Below, in pieces: positions 6,149 to 10,248 of a stretch of 10,248 nucleotides of DNA. The position numbers were made by a program, and so were the translations under genes. Source of the DNA: Clostridiales bacterium (lineage in GTDB: Bacteria; Bacillota; Dehalobacteriia; UBA4068). How positions within the stretch are numbered: position 1 is the first letter of the stretch; every line of letters begins with the position of its first letter. The DNA is taken from contig WRDJ01000004.1 of assembly GCA_009783495.1 (NCBI GenBank), forward strand, positions 1-10,248. Direction: 5' to 3'. The notes under the pieces were generated by a model. It was not told the origin of the DNA. It made no database searches and was given only the letters and a program-made list of their open reading frames with translations.

Positions 6149-6856
6149 TTAAAAACTTTCCAGCAGGGAGACGGCGGCAAGCAGCAGGAAGCCGGAAAGC
6201 ATCCCGGTTACAGCAAAAAACCGCTCTTCACGCCAAGCCAGGGGCAAGAGTTCTTTCAGCGCGACATAAAGCATGGCCCCGGCGGAAAAGGCCAGGAAGC
6301 CGCCCAATATCCGCTCCGGGAAGCCGCTCAGCCCAAGACCGAGCATGGCGCCCAAGGGCGTGCAAAGGCTGATGCCGCAAAGGAGCAGCAGGGTTTTCCC
6401 CGGTTTTTGCCCGCCCGCCAGCAAAGGCGCGGCCACCGCCAGCCCCTCCGGCAGGTTGTGCAAGCCGATGGCCAATGCCAAGAGCGGCCCCAGCCGCCCC
6501 CCGGCCAGGAACCCGGCGCTGATCGCCATGCCCTCGGGCAGGTCGTGCAGGGCGATCCCGCAGGCGACCAATACGCCCGTATGCAGGAGGGATGGCCCCT
6601 TTTTCCGTGCGAGCAAAGAGCCGCAAAAGACCGGCAGCAGGACGCCCGCCAAAAGCCCGGCGCGCGCGGCTCCGCTCCCTCCCAGTTTCAAGGCAGAGGG
6701 CCAGAGGTCGGCGCAAGCCACCGCCAGCATCACCCCTGCTGCCAGCCCGAAGGCAAAGGCCAATGCGCCGCGCTTTTCCGGCAAAAGAAAAGCCAGGCCG
6801 CCGCCCAAAACGGTGGCCGCCCCGGCCAAAACGCTCATCCACAAAAGGCCGTGCAT
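6149..6856 (-). CDS. ZIP-family divalent metal transporter
   Basis: Inner-membrane metal transporter of the ZIP (GufA-like) family, expected to carry zinc or a similar divalent ion. The 235 residues form about eight hydrophobic stretches. The binuclear metal site motifs HDLPEG (His104, Glu108) and HNLPEG (His133, Glu137) lie in adjacent helices, and an acidic KELLP (Glu202) follows. There is no histidine-rich cytoplasmic loop of the kind seen in many family members. ATG 6856 was chosen because the protein becomes hydrophobic at once and a GGGGG stretch lies about seven bases upstream; an in-frame ATG at 6940 would add 28 polar residues. In Bacillus the gene before ywlE is the manganese exporter mntP (ywlD), so a metal transporter recurs in this place although the family differs. 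Which metal is carried cannot be told from sequence. Confidence 0.93.
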   Translation of the reverse strand: MHGLLWMSVLAGAATVLGGGLAFLLPEKRGALAFAFGLAAGVMLAVACADLWPSALKLGGSGAARAGLLAGVLLPVFCGSLLARKKGPSLLHTGVLVACGIALHDLPEGMAISAGFLAGGRLGPLLALAIGLHNLPEGLAVAAPLLAGGQKPGKTLLLLCGISLCTPLGAMLGLGLSGFPERILGGFLAFSAGAMLYVALKELLPLAWREERFFAVTGMLSGFLLLAAVSLLESF

Positions 6857-7073
6857 ACGCAAACCCCCGCCGTTTGTTCCTGTCTTATGTATATCGCGGG
6901 GAGGACGTTTATAGAAACAGAATACAGCGAGGAGAGGCAAGAAGCAAGAAGATGACTAAGCCGGCTCTTTCTTCACGCCATATGTTGCGGTCTATTCTTT
7001 TTGGATAACTATATATAGCGGTTCTTCGGCGCTTTCTTCCGGGCCGCCTCGTTTCCGCGCGCAAGCCCCCGTT
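6857..7073. other. Intergenic region without a recognised gene
   Basis: About 217 bases between the cysteine desulfurase stop and the ZIP gene. A weak minus-strand promoter candidate (TTGCTT, 17 bases, TATTCT) and a TATAAA lie upstream of the ZIP gene, but neither is convincing. No intrinsic terminator with a U-run follows the desulfurase, so read-through into the ZIP gene is possible. Confidence 0.4.
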
Positions 7074-8213
7074 TCACCCGGCCATTTTCTCTATGGCGTA
7101 AAGCGCCCGCTCGATGTCCTCGCGCGTAGTATAAAAACCCAGGCTGAAACGCACGCTGCCCCGCCCGCCCGTGCCGACGGCCCGATGCGCCAGGGGCGTG
7201 CAATGATAGCCCGCGCGCACCGCGATGTCGTGTTTTTCCCGCAAAATGGCGGCGGCCCGCGCCGGATCCGTCTCGCCGATATTAAGCGTGATCACCGGGA
7301 CGCGCTCCTCTTCCGGCGGCGGGCCGTAAACCGTCACCCTTCTGATCCCGGCCAGTTCGCGCAAAAACCAGGCCGTATTGCTGCAGTTTTTCTCGCGGAT
7401 GCGCTCCGGCCCGTTCTGCAGGACGAAATCCAGCCCGGCAGAGAGCCCCGCGATGCCCGGCACATTGGGCGTGCCGCTTTCCAGGTGGTCCGGATAGCTT
7501 TGCGGCTGCCGCCAATCGTGCGAGGAGCTGCCCGTGCCGCCCGCGATAAGCGGGGCGAGCTCCAGCCCCGGCGCGACATAAAGACAGCCCGCGCCCATCG
7601 GGCCATAAAGGCTTTTATGCCCGGAAAAGGCCAACAGGCCGATCCCCGCGGCGGCCGCGTCGAGCTGCAGCACGCCCGCAGATTGGCTGGCGTCCACCAG
7701 AAAAGGAATGCCCCTTTCCTTGGCGAGCGCGCCGATTTTCGCTATCGGCATGATGCCGCCCGTGACATTGCTGGCGTGCAGGCAAACCAAAAGCGAGGTT
7801 TCCGGCCGGAGGGCGGAGGCGAAGGCGGAGGCGCTGATCCTGCCGCGGGAATCGGCGGGAACCATGCTGAGGCTTATCACGCCGTTTTGCTCCAATTGCT
7901 TTAAGGGCCGCCAGACTGCGTTATGCTCCATGCCGGAAAACACCACGTGCCCGCCGGGCCTGAGCAGGCCTTTAATCGCAATATTAAGCGAAGCCGTGGC
8001 CCCGGAGGTGAAAACAAGCCGCTCCGGCGCGGGGCAGTTGAAAAAGCGCGCCAGCTTGTCTCTCGTGGCGGAAACCATGCGCCCGGTGGCGTTGGACATG
8101 TCATAGCTGCCGCGACCGGGATTGGCGCCGAATTTGACCAGGGCCTCCCCCACGGCGGCCAGAACCTGCGGCGGCTTGGGATAAGTCGTGGCGGCGTTAT
8201 CGAAATAAATCAC
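7074..8213 (-). CDS. Cysteine desulfurase, EGC-type class V aminotransferase family
   Basis: PLP-dependent enzyme predicted to take sulfur from cysteine (or selenium from selenocysteine), leaving alanine. The 379-residue product starts MIYFDNAATTYPKP, typical of the family. It has TSGATASLNIAI (69-80), MEHN with His97, DASQSAG with Asp174 and Gln177, and the PLP lysine Lys200 in FSGHKSLYGPMGAG. ESGTPNVPGIAGL follows, and then RAGYHCTPLAH with the persulfide-carrying Cys338. The last two blocks are characteristic of the am_tr_V_EGC subgroup rather than IscS or SufS. GTG 8213 sits seven bases after a perfect AAGGAGG; an in-frame ATG at 8249 lacks that support and would add residues absent from the family. 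No IscU, SufU or other Fe-S assembly partner is in the window, so the sulfur acceptor is unknown. It has its own TATAAT box upstream. Confidence 0.93.
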   Translation of the reverse strand: MIYFDNAATTYPKPPQVLAAVGEALVKFGANPGRGSYDMSNATGRMVSATRDKLARFFNCPAPERLVFTSGATASLNIAIKGLLRPGGHVVFSGMEHNAVWRPLKQLEQNGVISLSMVPADSRGRISASAFASALRPETSLLVCLHASNVTGGIMPIAKIGALAKERGIPFLVDASQSAGVLQLDAAAAGIGLLAFSGHKSLYGPMGAGCLYVAPGLELAPLIAGGTGSSSHDWRQPQSYPDHLESGTPNVPGIAGLSAGLDFVLQNGPERIREKNCSNTAWFLRELAGIRRVTVYGPPPEEERVPVITLNIGETDPARAAAILREKHDIAVRAGYHCTPLAHRAVGTGGRGSVRFSLGFYTTREDIERALYAIEKMAG

Positions 8214-8256
8214 GGGATTACCTCCTTGAAAAAGAACAAAGAAATTCATATTGCTT

Positions 8257-8262
8257 ATTATA
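8257..8262 (-). promoter_or_regulatory. Candidate -10 box of the cysteine desulfurase gene
   Basis: A perfect TATAAT on the minus strand in an AT-rich block, about 44 bases upstream of the GTG start. At 17-18 bases further up there is no good -35 match (AAAGCG or GAAAGC), so either an activator helps or the promoter is weak. It lies downstream of the terminator at 8315-8349, consistent with a new transcription unit. Confidence 0.45.
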
Positions 8263-8314
8263 TTTTATTCTTTGCCGCCCGCTTTCGTGAGGACATGGTT
8301 AAGAGACTGCACAC

Positions 8315-8349
8315 AAAAAAGCCCCCACCGGAAAACAGAGGCGGGGGGC
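8315..8349 (-). terminator. Intrinsic terminator after the small membrane protein gene
   Basis: On the minus strand a GC-rich stem, GCCCCCCGCC pairing with GGTGGGGGC (8321-8349, one bulged C and one G-U pair), is followed directly by six U residues (8315-8320). It lies just past the stop at 8381 and ends the parA-parB-membrane protein unit before the desulfurase promoter. Confidence 0.88.
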
Positions 8350-8380
8350 AAAAAGAGCACGGCAAGAAACGCAAAGGGCG

Positions 8381-8680
8381 TCAGCCCCCGAGGCAACACT
8401 CAAACAGGTTTCCGATATAAACATAGAACCCCGCGAAGACGGCAAACATAATGGGGATATAAAAGTATTTGAGTTTTCTCGTTTGCTTTTTAACGGCGAA
8501 GATTACGGCAAGAACGACGGCTGCATAAATGCTTAGAGCGGCTATGCCCCAGTGCTCGTCGTTATGTGCGCTACGCATTGCCTGTCCGTTTACATAACAA
8601 TATATGGCCGTCAAGACACATATACACAAAGCGACCAGAAATAAAACCCAAAACTCATGACGCTTTATCGCGCTCAACAT
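8381..8680 (-). CDS. Small three-helix membrane protein of unknown function
   Basis: A 99-residue protein that I do not recognise. Three hydrophobic segments are visible at about residues 10-31, 44-63 and 73-92, separated by a short polar loop (NGQAMRSAHNDEHWG) and a strongly basic loop (KKQTRKLK). By the positive-inside rule the basic loop and the N-terminal IKRH favour a cytoplasmic N-terminus. The last residues hold a Cys pair (FECCLGG). ATG 8680 was chosen for the GGGGGTG sequence six bases upstream; an alternative ATG at 8701 would add seven residues and has only a GGAAG-like site. The gene is noticeably more AT-rich than parB and the desulfurase on either side, which suggests later acquisition. 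It starts about 60 bases after parB and ends in a strong terminator, so it may be transcribed with parA-parB. Confidence 0.7.
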   Translation of the reverse strand: MLSAIKRHEFWVLFLVALCICVLTAIYCYVNGQAMRSAHNDEHWGIAALSIYAAVVLAVIFAVKKQTRKLKYFYIPIMFAVFAGFYVYIGNLFECCLGG

Positions 8681-8743
8681 GCTGTTCACCCCCAAAAACA
8701 TTAAGCTTCCAATTATTCACACGCCCCCTCGGCATCCGCCCCC

Positions 8744-9616
8744 CTAAAACTGTTCGTCGGGCAAAAGAAGCTCTACGATCCTGGTCAAATCCTCTTCGCC
8801 GTAATATTCGATGACGATCTGCCCGTTTTCCTGCGCGTTCTTCACGGAGACGCGGGTGGCCAGCCTTTGGCGCAGGCGGTCTTCCACGGCCCGCAAAATG
8901 GGCGGCGCGGCGCGGCGCAGCCCGCTTGCGGAAAGGCGCTTTCTGCCCGCGGCCCGGCCATAATTTCTGACTAATTCCTCGGCTTGGCGCACGGAAAGCT
9001 TTTCCAGCACGACGCGCTGCGCTAAAACGCGCTGCGCCCCCGCTTCCGGCAGAGCCAAGAGCGCCCGCCCGTGCCCGGCGCTCAAGCGCCCGTCGCGCAG
9101 CATGGCGCGGCAGAGCGGATCCAGCGAGAGCAGGCGCAAGGTGTTGGCGACGTGGGGGCGGCTTTTGCCCAGGCGCGCGGCCAGCTGTTCCTGCGTATAG
9201 GCGAATTTCTGCTGCAGGGCGAGATAGGTTTCCGCCTCCTCGACGATGTTCAAATCTTCGCGCTGGATATTCTCAATCAGCGAAAGCTCCAGAACCTCGT
9301 CCGGGGCCAATTCCCTGATTATGCAGGGGATTTCCTCTTTTCCGGCCAGGGCGGCGGCACGGAAACGGCGTTCCCCGGCCACGATCTCATATGCCCCGCT
9401 TTCGGCCTTGCGCAGCAAAATGGGCTGCAAGACCCCGTGCTGGGCGATGGATTCGGCCAGCTCGCGCAGTTTTTCCTCATCAAAGGACTTGCGCGGCTGC
9501 GCGGGGTTGACGGCGATCTGCGCGAGCGGAATTTGCTCTACCTTTTCGCCTTTCTGCGGCTCGGCGATCTCCTTGGGAATGAGCGCCGAGAGGCCCTTGC
9601 CCAGGGCTTTTTTCAT
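8744..9616 (-). CDS. parB: Chromosome partitioning protein ParB (Spo0J)
   Basis: DNA-binding CTPase clamp that loads at parS sites, spreads on DNA and acts with ParA and SMC in origin segregation. The 290 residues begin MKKALGKGLSALIPK, the usual amphipathic start that contacts ParA. The N-terminal domain carries NPAQPRKSFDEEKLRELAESI (38-58), the nucleotide-binding GERRFRAA (81-88) and ENIQREDLN (115-123). A helix-turn-helix follows at about 141-165 (TQEQLAARLGKSRPHVANTL), then GHGRALL (181-187). A basic linker (about 219-235) leads to the C-terminal dimerisation domain. ATG 9616 has a GGGGG-type site eight bases upstream and lies 24 bases after the parA stop, as expected for a parAB operon. 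No good parS was seen in the window. Confidence 0.97.
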   Translation of the reverse strand: MKKALGKGLSALIPKEIAEPQKGEKVEQIPLAQIAVNPAQPRKSFDEEKLRELAESIAQHGVLQPILLRKAESGAYEIVAGERRFRAAALAGKEEIPCIIRELAPDEVLELSLIENIQREDLNIVEEAETYLALQQKFAYTQEQLAARLGKSRPHVANTLRLLSLDPLCRAMLRDGRLSAGHGRALLALPEAGAQRVLAQRVVLEKLSVRQAEELVRNYGRAAGRKRLSASGLRRAAPPILRAVEDRLRQRLATRVSVKNAQENGQIVIEYYGEEDLTRIVELLLPDEQF

Positions 9617-9640
9617 TGCGCGCGCCCCCTTTCCTGATGC

Positions 9641-10248
9641 TCACTTTTGCCGGGAAAGAAACTCCCCGGCCAGCTGCTGATATTGTTCCGCCCCCTTGGA
9701 GCGGGCGTCATAATAAAAAATGGGCTTGCCGTGGCTGGGCGATTCCGAAAGGCGCACGTTCCTGGAAATGACGGCCTCATAAACGTTTGCCCCGAAATAG
9801 CCCCGCACCTCTTCGGCCACTTGCACGGCCAGATTGGTGCGCGGGTCGAACATGGTGAGCAGCACGCCCTCGATGCGCAGATCCGGGTTGAGATGCTTTT
9901 TCACCAGGTCAAAGGTGTTCATGAGCTGGCTTAAGCCCTCCAGCGCGTAATATTCGCTTTGGATGGGGATGATCAGGCTGTCGGCGGCGGCCAGCGCGTT
10001 CACCGTCAGCAGGCCCAAAGAAGGCGGGCAATCGAGAAAGATATAGTCGTATGCTTTAGCCAGCGGGTTTAAGGCCCGCTTGAGCTTGGTCTCCCGAGAA
10101 AGGGCCGATACCAGCTCGATCTCTGCTCCGGCCAACTGGATGGTGGCGGGAATGAGCGAGAGCCGCGCATAGGGCGTGGCCAAGGTCACCTCTTCGGCGG
10201 AGGCCCCGTTGATCAAGACATCATAAACGCATCGCTTGATTTCGCTGC
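9641..10248 (-). CDS. parA: ParA (Soj) chromosome partitioning ATPase, 5' end outside window
   Basis: The frame is open to the window edge and encodes the last 202 or so residues of a ParA/MinD-type ATPase. This cytoplasmic, nucleoid-bound protein drives origin movement with ParB and often regulates DnaA in Firmicutes. About 50 N-terminal residues, including the Walker A' KGGVGKTT, lie outside. What is visible includes LSLIPATIQLAGAEIEL, the Walker B-like YDYIFLDCPPSLGLLTVNAL, IPIQSEYYALEGLSQL, GVLLTMFDPRTNLA, the switch-like ISRNVRLSESPSHGKPI and YDARSKGAEQYQQLA, all standard for Soj proteins. The stop at 9641 lies 24 bases before parB. A TTG at 10216 is not a start, because the conserved sequence continues upstream of it. 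Confidence 0.97.
   Translation of the reverse strand, partial: SEIKRCVYDVLINGASAEEVTLATPYARLSLIPATIQLAGAEIELVSALSRETKLKRALNPLAKAYDYIFLDCPPSLGLLTVNALAAADSLIIPIQSEYYALEGLSQLMNTFDLVKKHLNPDLRIEGVLLTMFDPRTNLAVQVAEEVRGYFGANVYEAVISRNVRLSESPSHGKPIFYYDARSKGAEQYQQLAGEFLSRQK

Noticed and set aside
6113..6955. Plus-strand open frame opposite the ZIP gene, rich in Gln, Pro and Arg
   Set aside because: Low-complexity composition typical of the complement of a Leu/Ala/Gly-rich membrane protein; it has no ribosome binding site or motif.
6952..7008. Possible 18-residue peptide MTKPALSSRHMLRSILFG after a purine-rich stretch
   Set aside because: Purine-rich sequence precedes ATG 6952, but the peptide is very short, has no promoter or terminator and no recognisable pattern.
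1..10248. CRISPR arrays, tRNA or rRNA genes, insertion sequences, phage or plasmid genes
   Set aside because: No regularly spaced repeats, cloverleaf-like segments, transposase motifs or phage proteins were seen on either strand; the window is mainly housekeeping genes.

Overview
The window reads as a chromosomal stretch from a GC-rich member of the Firmicutes (Bacillota). The signs are strong AGGAGG-type ribosome binding sites, frequent GTG starts, TATAAT-type promoters, parA-parB order, and a leftward gene cluster that resembles the Bacillus ywlC-mntP-ywlE-rpiB-glyA-upp-comEB-wecB neighbourhood. An anaerobic, host-associated Clostridia or Negativicutes species is plausible, because of the C_GCAxxG_C_C redox protein, the EGC-type cysteine desulfurase and the gut-Firmicute-like lipoprotein. 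The sequence alone does not fix the genus.

Nearly everything is on the minus strand, so transcription runs from right to left. At the right edge (8744-10248) lie parA (its 5' end is outside the window) and parB, the chromosome segregation pair. They are followed by a small three-helix membrane protein (8381-8680) that ends in a strong terminator. A cysteine desulfurase of the EGC type (7074-8213) follows with its own TATAAT box, and then a ZIP-family metal transporter (6149-6856).

A well-formed extended -10 promoter (6091-6120) starts the next unit: a probable protein-arginine phosphatase (ywlE), rpiB, glyA, a C_GCAxxG_C_C protein and a dCMP deaminase. Several of these genes touch or overlap, which suggests one operon. 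It joins pentose phosphate isomerisation, one-carbon/serine metabolism and pyrimidine deoxynucleotide supply. wecB (1226-2335), a UDP-GlcNAc 2-epimerase for cell-surface polysaccharide precursors, follows, but it is separated from the dCMP deaminase by an AT-richer segment. That segment carries a damaged lipoprotein gene on the opposite strand (2512-2927).

At the left, a 42-residue cysteine-rich microprotein (1017-1145, plus strand) ends inside a perfect 18-bp hairpin that also serves wecB. It is divergent from an M29-family aminopeptidase that runs off the left edge, and the two predicted promoters overlap at their -10 boxes. The aminopeptidase appears to have alanine at a position that binds metal in characterised family members.

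No complete novel defence, mobile or CRISPR system is visible. The most unusual items are the frameshifted lipoprotein with a G-tract at its lipobox, the microprotein with its terminator overlap, and the metal-ligand substitution in the aminopeptidase.
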